From the NCBI RefSeq assembly GCF_030272615.1, contig NC_081407.1:137772897-137830896 (forward strand): 58,000 nucleotides of DNA. Direction: 5' to 3'. The stretch is from Cryptomeria japonica. Its lineage: Eukaryota > Streptophyta > Pinopsida > Cupressales > Cupressaceae. Under the pieces are notes generated by a model, which was not told the origin of the DNA, made no database searches, and saw nothing but the letters and a program-made list of their open reading frames with translations. A program made the translations under genes and the position numbers. This document shows, piece after piece, positions 34,151-44,429 of this stretch; the stretch's first letter is position 1; each line of letters starts with the position of its first letter.

Positions 34151-35669
34151 TGTTGGCATTTCAATAGAAGGAGATTGTTGATATTCATTAAGGATATTGA
34201 GAAGGTTGTTGCAGATTATTGATATAACTGAAAAAGGGATGATAACTATCTTTATAACATTATTTTGTCATTGATGTCAAGAAATTGATTTTCTGATTCA
34301 ATATGATGTTGCCATATCTTGAGAAGATTGATTTGATGAGAATTAAGATGTCGGTAAAAGACACGGAAAGAATGTGATGAATAAGGGGAGAAATAAGTTA
34401 TTCAATGGGCAACTATTACCGAGTTAGACAATGATGAGATCATGATGTTTAGATTGTTTTGATATCCTAAAAATGTTGTTGATTGTAAGGTTAATACTAT
34501 ACTATGTTACCGAGCAAAGAACCTAGTCGGTAAACCCTAAGGAACCTAGTCGGTAAACCCTAAGGTTATTGATATCAATTAATGAAGGTGAAATGTCTAC
34601 CGAGTAAAATTTAGTATTTACCGAGTTGCAACCGAGTTATGATAGAACGCATTGGATGAATACAAGCATTATTTAATGAAGGACAATGATGAGCTAGAGT
34701 TGTTTAAATGATTGGTATGTCGTGCATGAAGTTTGTTAAGGATCTATGGCAATGAAAGATCAGCAGGAAGATCTATGGCGTAGATTGAACCACAATAACC
34801 TTGTGCAAGTTCCAAGAAAGGAATGCAAGTCCCTAGGCAAGGTAAAACGTTTTCAGATCGAAGGATGCATTGAACCTAGTCAAGATTGAAGATCTCATGC
34901 CTAAGATTGATCATGGGAAATGTGATCAAGGAGATTAAGCGGTTAGAATTGTTTATAAATAAGAAATTATTGATGAACAATGTATGCAGGCAAGTGTAAG
35001 CACAGGGATGCTACATAGTGATTACTGAGCAATAGAAGCTTGAAGACCTGTTTGAATAATAGAGTAGGGAGCCCAGCAGAGGGACAAGATAAGTCCTATG
35101 ACAAGATTGTTTAGAGCAAATAAGAACCTGCTTTAGCATTTTAGATGTAAAGTTGCAGATATATATTTATTACTGTTATTGTGTAAGTGACAAAAAATCT
35201 CTTAACCGAGTGGACTTTACATTCTTATTTGTAAACCCTCTAGCAAGGTGACATTCTAAATGAGTGTTTGAAATCCTTTGACAAGGTCACTTCTAACAAA
35301 GTGAAGATCCTAACAGATCTGAGGCAAATCCCTTAACCGGGTCACATCTAGCAATGTGTTTGTAATCTTTAACAGGATATGCTTTTAACCGAGCATACTC
35401 TAGAAGAGTATATTTCTTAGTGGGTCCAAAATCCCACAGTGGTTTTTCCCTATTTGGATTTCCATGTTAAATCTGGTGTTATATGTGTTATGATGATTAT
35501 GTGTTTATGAGTTTGCATGTTTAGCAGTTTTTGGTTATGTTGCTGAAGTATAAGTTACCGAAGTTGAATCTGTTGATTTTATGAAAGATTAAGTTTGTAT
35601 GATTCACCCCCCCCTCTCATCTTATTAGCTATTAGCATTAGTGCTTTACATTTAATATCAGAACTTACA
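34151..35669 (+). repeat. Cop-A 3' LTR
   Basis: The 1,519-bp copy matches 22157-23648. It is longer mainly because a 23-bp unit (GAACCTAGTCGGTAAACCC and four more bases) is tandemly doubled at 34519-34564, which the 5' LTR does not show. It ends TTACA, followed by CTTTA. Confidence 0.92.
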
Positions 35670-35781
35670 CTTTAATTATTTGCGACACGCTTTGTGGGTA
35701 ACCCGCTTCAAAATCTCAAGCAACTTTGGGAAAGAAGGAATTAGTTTGCAGAGAAACAGAGAAGATAGCCTGAATCTGAAG

Positions 35782-37327
35782 ATGGGAGGTGACCTGAAGC
35801 GGGAGGAACCAGATAGTACATTGACTTGAAGAGTGATGCCAAAAGTCTAGGTGAAATTGGAAAAGGGTTCTCTCACCAGCTTCATGGAGAAGCTCGTGGA
35901 CTATGACAAAGGTAGGGTCAACCTCGCCATTTCCAAGATTTCTGAAAAACTGTTCAAATGGCTCTTTTAAAATCTATGGAGTCAAGTTTAAGCTAGACGC
36001 TAGGCTCATATCTACTGTAACTGGAATGCCCCACACTAGGCTTAATTTCTTTCGAGACCTCAAAGTCTCCAACAACGTAGTCAATCTGTTCCTGCGGAAA
36101 GAGAAAGAAAGGGTTAAAATCGACAAAGCTACTGGGGGCTACTACGAAGCTGCAAACCTCAAGAAACTATGGGGTTGGGTTCTGAATGCAATTATGGAAT
36201 ACATCACGGTTGAAGGTCGTTTCTCCAGGGCCCACACCTACCATTTCGTTCCCTTGAACCATTTCAGACATGACAAAAAGGTATCCCTACCCTACTACCT
36301 TTTTAGGTCACTCTCTAGGTCCCTTAATAAACATAGGAATAACCCTTCCAACCCGATTCTCCACTGCGGGCTTTTGCTGCTCATCTATGAGCATTGTAAA
36401 AACCTCACCCTGCTGGAAAATAAGAGGATTTCTGCCTCTCTGGGTAAGAGAAAGATGGAAGAAGGAGACTCCAGCAAGGAGAAGGCATCCTCTAGCAAAA
36501 AAAGGAAAAGTGCCTCTGGGTTGGAAACAGAGGAAATTGAAAAGGAAAGCAGCGGTATGGAGATGGATGACTCCATCGGTGAAGACAGCTGGAAAGATGA
36601 GGAGCTAGGTAATGAGGAAGAAAGTGGTGGTAATGAGGCTAGTCATGAAAGCCCTCTCCTCAGTGATTGCCCTGGTAAGGACAACAACCATCTGATGGAA
36701 GAAGTGGATTTCAAGGATAATGAGGAGACAGATGTGAATTCTAAGAGGGGAATGAACAAAGATTTTGAGAAGGACCTGACTAAGGACAGGGTTAGCAAGG
36801 ATAAGGAAAGTGTGGGTAAAGGGCTAATCTTGGATAACCTCAAAAAACTCTCTAAGGCGAGAATGGACTACGACAGATGGACCTATGAGCACCTGAAGAA
36901 CTTAGATAAAAAGGGGAAAAACAGGGATGAGAAGAGGGAGGATGAAAACAGAGAGCACCTAAACTGGAAGCAAAATATGGAGGATAAGGTTAAATTGCTG
37001 GAAGATGGGAAGGAAGCGATGAAAAATCTTATGGGCGTTATCCCGAGTTTCCTTTCTGTTGTTATTAAAAACCTAGAGGATATCACTAAGGTTTGTGATC
37101 AAACCTGCTCTCCAAAACCGGTTGTGGATCTTGACTTGGATGAAGAGACCATCTAGACTGGTAGCGGTGATGCTACTTCAGTGGGTGACATTGCGAAGAG
37201 GACCAGGGCTAGTGTCAAGAAAGATGTGGCTGCTCGTGCAAAGAATCTCCCTAATCTCAGGGATAACATCAAAGAGCTGCATGAAATTAGCAACACTCTG
37301 GTAAAAACTTTGAAAAAAATCAACTAG
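35782..37327 (+). pseudogene. LINE2 ORF3: homologue of LINE1 ORF3 (decayed)
   Basis: The start MGGDLK matches MGGNKQ of LINE1 ORF3, and the length is about 515 codons. The N-terminal half holds SFMEKLVDYD, then EGRFSRAH, PLNHFRHDKKVSLPYYL and a hydrophobic LLLLIYEH segment. The middle is Ser/Lys/Glu-rich with KKRKSAS (possible nuclear signal). The C-terminal third is a Lys/Glu coiled coil ending after KRTRA. Breaks: TGA at 35827 and TAG at 35848, both where Trp is expected; one extra T in the run 35965-35968; TAG at 37154. The gap from the ORF2 stop to this ATG, minus Cop-A, is about 179 bases against 173 in LINE1. Function unknown. Confidence 0.75.
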
Positions 37328-37439
37328 TATCTTCTGGACCCTGGATGGCCTGCTGGCTTTGTGGGGTTTTTTCTGGTTTTCTTTGGTTTTTTGCTGGTTT
37401 TTTGTAGGCCTGTTCTCTTTTGTTTCTTGTCATTTTGTT

Positions 37440-37504
37440 GTTTAAGTTCTTCTTGTAAAGGGTTTCAGGGCCCCTTCAAAACCTGCTTTTACCTTAATCA
37501 AAAA
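37440..37504 (+). other. LINE2 3' tail
   Basis: The stretch reads GTAAAGGGTTTCAGGGCC...ACCTTAATCAAAAA and is directly followed by the 16-bp target copy (37505-37520). It is closely similar to the LINE1 tail at 16480-16541. Confidence 0.85.
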
Positions 37505-37520
37505 CTCACCTGATGAGATA
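37505..37520. repeat. target site duplication of LINE2, right copy
   Basis: CTCACCTGATGAGATA is the right partner of 21708-21723. NA-2 ORF2 resumes after it. Confidence 0.9.
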
Positions 37521-39232
37521 GACAAACTAATCAGTGAAGGTAACCAGACAGTATTTTCAATTGGTCATCGACATGTAGCACTAATGGCAGATAGAGTGAA
37601 TGAAGTCTCTAAGGAAACAACAGATGCATGAGATATATTCTTTGTAGAAAAAGAGAAACAAGAAGAATTACTAAGACCCAAGACTATCAAAGTATACCAA
37701 AAGGACAGGGATAAGGGGAAAGGTAAGGTAGGTGGACCTCCAAGCTTTAAAATAACTAGTAATGTGCTCCCACCTCTTACTGATACTTTACCGGCACATA
37801 CTACAGACAATCAACCGACCATAGAGAGTATGGAGACTCCACTAGAGGATACTAATCCTGAATCTGAAATTTTGTACACTGTAAATATAGATACTCAAGA
37901 AGTAAATGTTGTGGTGGACAGAGAAACCACTAAGGATAAGAAGGAAGAAGTGACTACTGAGTCACCGACTGCAGATGTTGAGGTTAAGGTTAATGAAACT
38001 ATAAATATAACATAGAAAAACCTACTCAGATAGAGCAACCGACAAAGGATACCACTGGTAAACCAATAGAGAAACCAGTAGATAAAACTGAAAAACAATC
38101 AGGAGAATCGGCAATGGTTAGTGCAAAGGTACAAACAAAGAAATCGGGAGTGTATACAGAGATATAGATTGAGAAACCAGCTGTTGAGAGCTCAGAGAAA
38201 CCTTCTAAGATACAGATTGAAAAACCAGAACAGAAGCAGGTTGAGACACAAGCTCAAACAGAGATAGTCTCACCAGCTAAAAGTGAAAGGTCTAAACCTT
38301 TACTCATAGAAATGCAAACACAGACTGACCTACCAGAGGTCAAATCAAGCAAGGTAATTACTACAACCAGTAGTATGGATATTGTAAGAACAGTTGGACA
38401 AACGTTTGGTACTTCCATAGCAGAATTCTGACCTACAAATGTGACATAGGTCTTATTGGATTCAATAAAGAAGATCATAGAGTGCAATGCACAAGCCTAT
38501 AAGGCTATAGATGATACAATCCCTATTCTTAAACTGGTAGCACCTAAATGCATAGTGGATAATAAAGATTCTTTAGGTCAACTAGACACATTGTCTAAGT
38601 TCATCACTGACAACATTTTGACTATTGATCAAATAAATGAGGACACATTTAAGGAGAGACTGATTAAGGAAAAAGAGAAATTCTTTGAGGAAATTGTGAA
38701 GAAGAACAAGGAGAAAATGGATACCTTATTACCGGATCTAGGAAAAACAATTTTGGATTTTAAGAAAATATACAGGGATACTTGCAAAACAGACATCTTG
38801 ACACAGGATATAGACTCAGAGATCAACAAAACTCAAACTAAAATAAACAATGTTGCTGACAATTTGATAGGTACATCCAATTCATTTTTGGAGATAGAAA
38901 AGAAAATGACAGAGCTAGAAGAGAAAATTGAGAAGTTAGAGAAGGACAAAGAGAGAATAAAGGATAAAGAAAAGAGCTTAAAATGTAGACTTGGTCCCAA
39001 ACTAGATTACCTCATTTATTTGAGAAAAGAAATATCTGAGGCTCTGGTTCCCAAACTTAAGACACCGGAAGAGAAAATGCACATACTCACTAGTACAGTG
39101 CAGAGAACACAAGAGGCATTAAAAGACAACAAAAGATTCAATGATAGCTTAAATTTGGCTTTGATAGATATTTTTCAGATTGTAACCCACTGGTTACAAG
39201 AATCTAGGCAGGACTCCACTGACAACGAATGA

Positions 39233-39410
39233 CAACCTTTGTCATTGATGTCAAAGGGGGAGTAGTATGATGAGAAAAATGATCTGAACAGGACATCATC
39301 AGCCAAGGGGAGCACACAGATTTGACAAGACAAATTTTGGCAGACAGATTCTTTTTGGACACTTTTTGATTTTTCTCATGAGTGTTGCCATCAATGCCAA
39401 AGGGAGAGAT
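39233..39410 (+). promoter_or_regulatory. NA-2 3' internal region with two polypurine tracts
   Basis: GATGTCAAAGGGGGAGTAG lies at 39249-39267 and CATCAATGCCAAAGGGAGAGAT directly before the LTR at 39389-39410. Both match the paired tracts of NA-1 and NA-3. Confidence 0.8.
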
Positions 39411-40220
39411 TGTTGGCAAATGCACACTCCAATGAGAAATTGTATGTGATTGAAGGTATTGTCATTGATGGCAACCTTACAATCATGTGATATCGGCAGG
39501 TAGTTTCAGGCACCGACACCAACAGACTCTACACTGACATACAGATCACCGACACCGAAAAGGAAGAATACCGACACCTTGGCCGACAACCATTTTGTAT
39601 AAATGTATTTTGTAATTAATTGTAAAATCTTTTGTAAGCCAACATGGCGGATTGTAATATGACTCATATATGTATGAGATCATTGTAGATCATTTATGAT
39701 ATGATATGATGCAAAATATGAATAGAAGGTAGTAGACTTAATATGCCAATTATTGGTTAAGGGTTTATGTATGTAGCAGAGCTTAAACTAGTACTGAATC
39801 TAGCATAGCAGATGCTAATCTGAAGCAGTACAAGACATTGGATTAGTATAATCCATTTTTGTAAGTCAGTGTGACTTCGTTTGTAACTGAGCAGTGAGCT
39901 CTAGGCACTTGGCCTTCCTGCATGTGCAGGCCCCTATTGTAGCAGTAATATTCTCTTATTAGACAGTAAGTGAATATTGTGGGTTACAAATCCCACCGAG
40001 GTTTTTCCCACACCAGGTTTCCTTGTTAAAATATTGTGTTATGGTGTGCTCTTCATGTTGTGGTTGTTATTCTTATTTGCTGCATTATTTCTGGTTTACC
40101 GGTACACAATTTTAATATGCTTTTCATGTTATAAGTTAAAAAAATGTTATTACCGGTCAGATATTGATTCACTGCCCCACCCCCCTCCTCCCACTCTCAG
40201 TATCTTTGGGAATCCTAACA
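39411..40220 (+). repeat. NA-2 3' LTR
   Basis: This 810-bp LTR runs from TGTTGGCAAATGC to GGGAATCCTAACA. It holds ACCGGT at about 40097 and 40152 and a C-rich tract near 40174-40192. Confidence 0.92.
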
Positions 40221-41972
40221 ATCTGAACTTCTCACAAGAAATGTTGGATACTAACGATCATGCACTCTAATTATAATTAAAACAATTTCTTCTTCTTCCT
40301 TTTTTTTTTGGTTAGTTTTTGATATCTTTAGATTTAGATTTTGGACTACTTTTACTGAAAAAAAAAAGATTTTTTTTTTTAACCCTATTCTAAATAACTT
40401 AATGCAACTTGATAGACAATATCTCTATAAGAAATAATAACATGTTGAGACATTCATAAATGTCATTTTTATATAGTATATCTAACACCAAGCCGATTGG
40501 ACCTGCACCTTGTTGTATAGCTTTAACCTTTGTTGAGAAGAAGTAATGGTGCTAATCAATGATTGATTATTCACTCCACTCTGATATTTGATGCAGTGTT
40601 AAATTCATCTCCACATTTTTTGTTACTTAGGAAATATGACCCCTTTCACTCCTTTCTATCCCTCTCCCTTCTGCAAAATAAATGCCATAAAGACTAAAAC
40701 AAGCACAACATTTTGGAGTGAATCTGAGAATTCTCAAACATCAAATGCTCAGTACAACAATACTCTGTATGCTATTTCTGAAGAAAGATCTTCTGCCTGA
40801 AAATGGAAACCATGTGAGTGAATGCACCGAGGACATTGACAGTGGTGGTGAAGAAGTCGGTTCCAATAGAACACAAAGAGACTGAGAAAGAAAACGGCCT
40901 CACTCTATTTCCATGCAAAAGTTTAGAGACCTTTTCTATAGGATGACTTCTTCTTCTTCAAGAGAAAATAAAATGTCGCCCACAGGGAAATGAAATGTGG
41001 CAGCAACAATGGAGTAAAATCCACAAAACATGATGTCCTTATCAATGTTAGCAAATTTATATCCACGCATCCATGTGACCACTAGCTTAGACCTGGCCAC
41101 AACTAGAGATCAATCACCATGTAGATCTTCTACACGCACACCACCATCACTTCCATATGCACGAACAACAAAGTAAAATTATCTGCAGTCTTACTGATCA
41201 CAAGCACGTCTATATCTTTTTCTCGATCCCTTATATGTTGGTTTAGTATACAAATATACATAGACAAACTCACAAATTCAAGTCATTGCTGAGATATTCC
41301 CCAGTTCTCTTGGAAATAACAACTAAACGCCAATATTGTTATAGAGATCGAATCCTAAAGAAGAGAAGAATACAAAATAATTATCAGATAAAGATTGGAA
41401 AGTGATAATAACAAACACATCGCTCAGCTCAAAAAATCATCTCTCTCGGCTTGTGATGAGACTCATGCATGCCAAAAATCTCGGTGAGACAAGTCCAAAA
41501 CTCCATTCCAATCATGGCTTTAGCTGCAAATATAAATGTCCTCAACATATCTGTGATAGGAATGTCGTCATCAATTGCACAATTTTATTCTTCACACTTT
41601 TTTTCAAATTTTTGACTGATTTTACACTCTGGGTAGGGATTGCTTAAATCACACACATTAAGCTTTGACTTCTAGACTTAAAAGTGTTAAACATTCAGAA
41701 TTGACTGACATTCTCTAGACTTAATATGTTGCTTAATGTGTATGATTTAAGACTGACCCTCTCCGTAAAAGACACTCACATTTGATTTTCATAAAATGCC
41801 CACAGTCCAACCCAAATGCCATTGATTGATCTTAGAGATCACACTCTCAACAACAAACTAATAAAAAACAAAAAAACTTTACCAAACTATCAGCTGTGCT
41901 ATTCTACAAAAATTACATCTTATGTATTATCATCTTCATGGGTCTTCCCATGAGGGATTCACACCCAGTCTT
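40221..41972 (-). other. TR-4 right internal region, non-coding
   Basis: No gag or pol motif is seen on either strand. The plus-strand frame at 41402-41647 is short and without family signs. A foldback of two 21-base arms lies at 41643-41751. T- and A-rich runs lie near 40290-40380. Confidence 0.55.
41643..41751. repeat. foldback: 21-base inverted repeat with 67-base spacer
   Basis: The left arm starts CTTAAATCACACACATTAAG (41643-41663). The right arm (41731-41751) is its reverse complement with one mismatch. The spacer holds a smaller imperfect inverted pair around GAATTGACTGACATTC. It could be a tiny foldback element or an RNA hairpin of TR-4. Confidence 0.75.
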
Positions 41973-41984
41973 GCTCTGATACCA
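41973..41984 (-). promoter_or_regulatory. TR-4 primer binding site
   Basis: The minus strand reads TGGTATCAGAGC directly after the LTR, a perfect copy of the usual initiator-Met primer site of plant copia elements. Confidence 0.93.
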
Positions 41985-42286
41985 TGACATAAATTTGGAA
42001 AGATTCAAACAAAAGTCTGCAAAAAACTGATACACATTGTAAAATGTTATTTGCTTCTCAATATTCTCACATTCATTCAATACATCTTTATAGGACTTTT
42101 TAGATCCTATTTTATAGGCAACAAATCTCTAAATATATGAGTTATTTTAATAACTTAAAACAACTCATAATACAATCCCAACTGATTACTTTCAAACTTA
42201 AAATAGCTACATGAGTTTTTATTATAACTCACATTTAGTTCATCATAAACATATTAAATTATTGTAATGATGCAATATTCTTAACA
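41985..42286 (-). repeat. TR-4 5' LTR
   Basis: This 302-bp partner of 16807-17114 runs on the plus strand from TGACATAAATTTGG to ATTCTTAACA, followed by the target copy GATCT (42287-42291). Confidence 0.92.
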
Positions 42287-42291
42287 GATCT

Positions 42292-43065
42292 ATCATCAAG
42301 AAGAGGATCACACTCAACTGTGTATGTTTTTAGTCAACATCTCAGATCATACTCAGTGATCCATTGTCAAAAAGATAATTTTGCTTCTGATGATAAATTA
42401 CTAAGTGTGATCTAGAACATTGACTGAAAAACATACACAATTCATCAAGAAGAGGATCACAATATCAAATGTGTATGTTTTTCAGTCAACATTTTGGATC
42501 ACACTCAATGATCCATCATCAAGAAGAGGATCACACTCAATTGTGTATGTTTTTCAATCAACATCTCAGATCATACTCAATAATGCATTGTCAAGAAGAT
42601 GATGGTACTTCATGATGACATATTACTAAATGTGATCTAAAACATCAACTAGAAAACTTACACAATTTAATCCAAAATATTACATGCTTTTAAAACATGA
42701 TTTTGTTCAAGAGACTTATAGTTTCCATTAAGTATGAACTCAAGAAGATGATTTATCAACTTACAATGTAATGGGAACATGAAAAACATAATGCAAACAA
42801 GTAAGATAAAACATAGCAGATCATACTCATTAATCCATTGTCAAGAAGCGATTGTTATTCTGATGATAAATTACTAAGTGTGATCTGGAACATCAACTGA
42901 ATAACATACAAAGTTCATCAAGAAGAGGATCACACCATTAAAGGTGTATGTTTTTCCCGTCGATATCTCAGATCATAGTCAGTGATCGATTGTCTAAAAT
43001 ACAATGGTACTTCTTGATGACGAATTACTAAATATGTTTTGAAACATTGATTTAAAAACACACAA
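42292..43065. repeat. array of direct and inverted satellite-like units
   Basis: A unit of about 75-85 bases (ATCATCAAGAAGAGGATCAC, then TGTGTATGTTTTTCAGTCAA, then ATCTCAGATCATACTCAGTG) recurs near 42292, 42438, 42511 and 42910. Inverted versions (GTGATCTAGAACATTGACTG, AAAAACATACACA) lie near 42405, 42629 and 42878. Adjacent opposite units form arms of roughly 35 bases, as at 42405-42510. The left remnant at 16725-16801 shows the array was continuous before TR-4 inserted. Confidence 0.75.
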
Positions 43066-43524
43066 TCTAATCCAAAAACATATATTTTTAAAATTGTTCA
43101 AGATCTCTTTTAAGTATTCTTAACCAAATCTAAAATGAACTTTTGCATATCACCATATAAAAACTAGGCAGCCAAGTTAACTTATGGGAGTTGGTTAGTG
43201 TGCATTAAGCATCTGGTGGGGGAAATAGCCAATGTCCCTTTGTTTATCATGGTAAAGCAAGACAAGATCAGAGGGCTTGCTTAGATGGAATTTTTGGAAG
43301 GAAACGATGATGACCTACAATAGTAGGGTAAGCGGGCTTCCCATGGGCTTGTAATAGTGGTAGAGAGGCATTCCCATGAAGAAGGCAACAATGGAAAAGG
43401 CGATAGTAGTTGTAGGAATGCCAAGACCCCATCCCCATTCCACATTCTCCTAGATATCAACTATCAGAGTGATCGCCAAGAGAATAGAAAGGCCCATGCT
43501 ATAACAACACTTCATACCACATCT
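43066..43524. other. no recognisable feature
   Basis: Unique-looking DNA lies between the satellite array and NA-3. The frame at 43357-43551 runs into the NA-3 LTR and has no family sign. Confidence 0.5.
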
Positions 43525-43529
43525 AATAA
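43525..43529. repeat. target site duplication of NA-3, left copy (AATAA)
   Basis: AATAA lies directly before TGTTGGGATCC and recurs at 50270-50274. Confidence 0.88.
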
Positions 43530-44429
43530 TGTTGGGATCCAAGAACACTGAGAGGGGGGCGGTGAATCAGTGTTCTGCCGGTAACACAAGATTTTATCCT
43601 TTTATACCATACACATATAAATCGGTAAACAAATAAATATATAACTTGAAGCAAATAAACCATCCACATAAATGAACACCATAACACACAAAATTTGTAT
43701 GTGGAAAACCTCAAAGAGGAAAAACCACGGTGGGATTTGTGACCCACAATATCAATTCACTGGCCATATGAAACGATATTACATATAATGGGGGCCTGCA
43801 CATGCAGGAAGACACTGCCTAGAGCATACTGCTCATCACTAAAGAGTCTCAGTGACTACAAGCTTTTGCTGGATTAAGACAACAAAATTGAACTCAAAAA
43901 TGCATTTGCTATGCCAGATAGAGTTCCAGTTCTAGCTCTGCTCTGTATCGGTTCATAAACCCTGAACACTACTACCGGTATCTCTTCTCCTCCAAAAATG
44001 CTTTCCAAGCTATCTAGAGATCATTGCATAATATAACACTTGCATACAAATGATCTACATACATATTCTCCTATGTTGCATCCTATGTCATATCACTTTT
44101 CTTCACACATCAAAATGACCTAGCAGACTGACCTATATACCCATTACAAACAATATGCCTTATGTCGGCTTACAATGTATTACAAAAGATATTCAATATC
44201 AACCTCGACAATAATTACAAAATGATTTACTAAATAAATCTCCCTTGATGTCAGCTTCATTCATGTACTAATGTCAGTGTCGGTGCCACCCTGAATGCTC
44301 CAAAGTCAGTGTCTACCAGTATATGCCTCCTAATGCCGGTAAATGATTCCATTCAATTCCTATTTCCATAGAGAATCTTGTTGCCATCAATGACAATGAA
44401 ATCAATCCAATGAGTGTCAATTGCCAACA
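43530..44429 (-). repeat. NA-3 3' LTR
   Basis: This 900-bp LTR has a G-rich tract near 43551-43562 and ACCGGT near 43974. The minus-strand polypurine tract GCCAAAGGGAGAGAT follows at 44430-44444. A second tract of the same type lies at 44582-44600. Confidence 0.92.

Larger units (their letters stand above)
22157..35669 (+). mobile_element. Cop-A: copia-type (Sirevirus-like) LTR retrotransposon inside LINE2
   Basis: LTRs of 1,492 and 1,519 bp (TGTTGG...TTACA) flank a gag-pol region in copia order: gag, protease, integrase, RT, RNase H. The primer site is TGGTATTAGAGC, and several GGGGGAGA polypurine tracts precede the 3' LTR. Cop-B splits it in the integrase core. Without Cop-B it is about 7.7 kb. 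The long LTRs and repeated polypurine tracts fit the Sirevirus branch. Confidence 0.93.
21724..37504 (+). mobile_element. LINE2: 5'-truncated LINE with RNase H end, ORF3 and tail, split by Cop-A
   Basis: The insertion begins inside the RNase H domain, continues through ORF3 and ends in the family tail with AATCAAAAA. The duplication on both sides shows that RNase H and ORF3 were copied as one transcript. Without Cop-A it is about 2.3 kb. It is the same family type as LINE1 but strongly diverged. Confidence 0.87.
20040..39232 (+). pseudogene. NA-2 ORF2: long unrecognised protein, split by LINE2
   Basis: The first part (20040-21716) starts MDSSST and is open for about 560 codons with one TGA at 20493. 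It carries the conserved MILGYK and RFGNLLVCLML block, a KAIKEDVLKETG segment, and a basic stretch rich in Pro and Lys (PSPTPRKTRQK). LINE2 interrupts it within a Glu/Asp-rich helical part. The second part (37521-39232) resumes with EIDKLISE, has a TGA at 37629 where NA-1 has Trp, a stop near 38013 and a frame change before 38456. It ends in a long Lys/Glu coiled coil closing with QDSTDNE. Total length was about 1,100 residues. There is no similarity I can name; the same protein occurs in NA-1 and NA-3. Confidence 0.82.
17816..40220 (+). mobile_element. NA-2: pol-less LTR retrotransposon, interrupted by LINE2
   Basis: The LTRs (758 and 810 bp) read TGTTGGCAAATGC...GGGAATCCTAACA in the sense direction and are the same family as NA-1. 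A primer site follows the left LTR and a polypurine tract precedes the right LTR. ORF1 and ORF2 match NA-1 in order. ORF2 is cut at 21723 by LINE2 and resumes at 37521. Without the nested DNA the element is about 6.6 kb. No target duplication is visible: TTGAT lies left and ATCTG right. Confidence 0.9.
16807..42286 (-). mobile_element. TR-4: short non-coding LTR element holding all the nested insertions
   Basis: LTRs of 308 and 302 bp with TG...CA ends are flanked by GATCT. A perfect primer site lies beside the right LTR and a poly-G tract beside the left, so it runs on the minus strand. Without NA-2 (17816-40220) it is about 3.1 kb: 0.7 kb internal on the left and 1.76 kb on the right. I see no gag or pol, so it resembles a LARD- or TRIM-like non-autonomous element. 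Its 3' internal region carries a remarkable hairpin series (17197-17491). Confidence 0.88.

Noticed and set aside
41973-41984. tRNA gene fragment
   Set aside because: The match to initiator tRNA-Met is only the 12-base primer site next to an LTR; no cloverleaf is present here or at the other primer sites.
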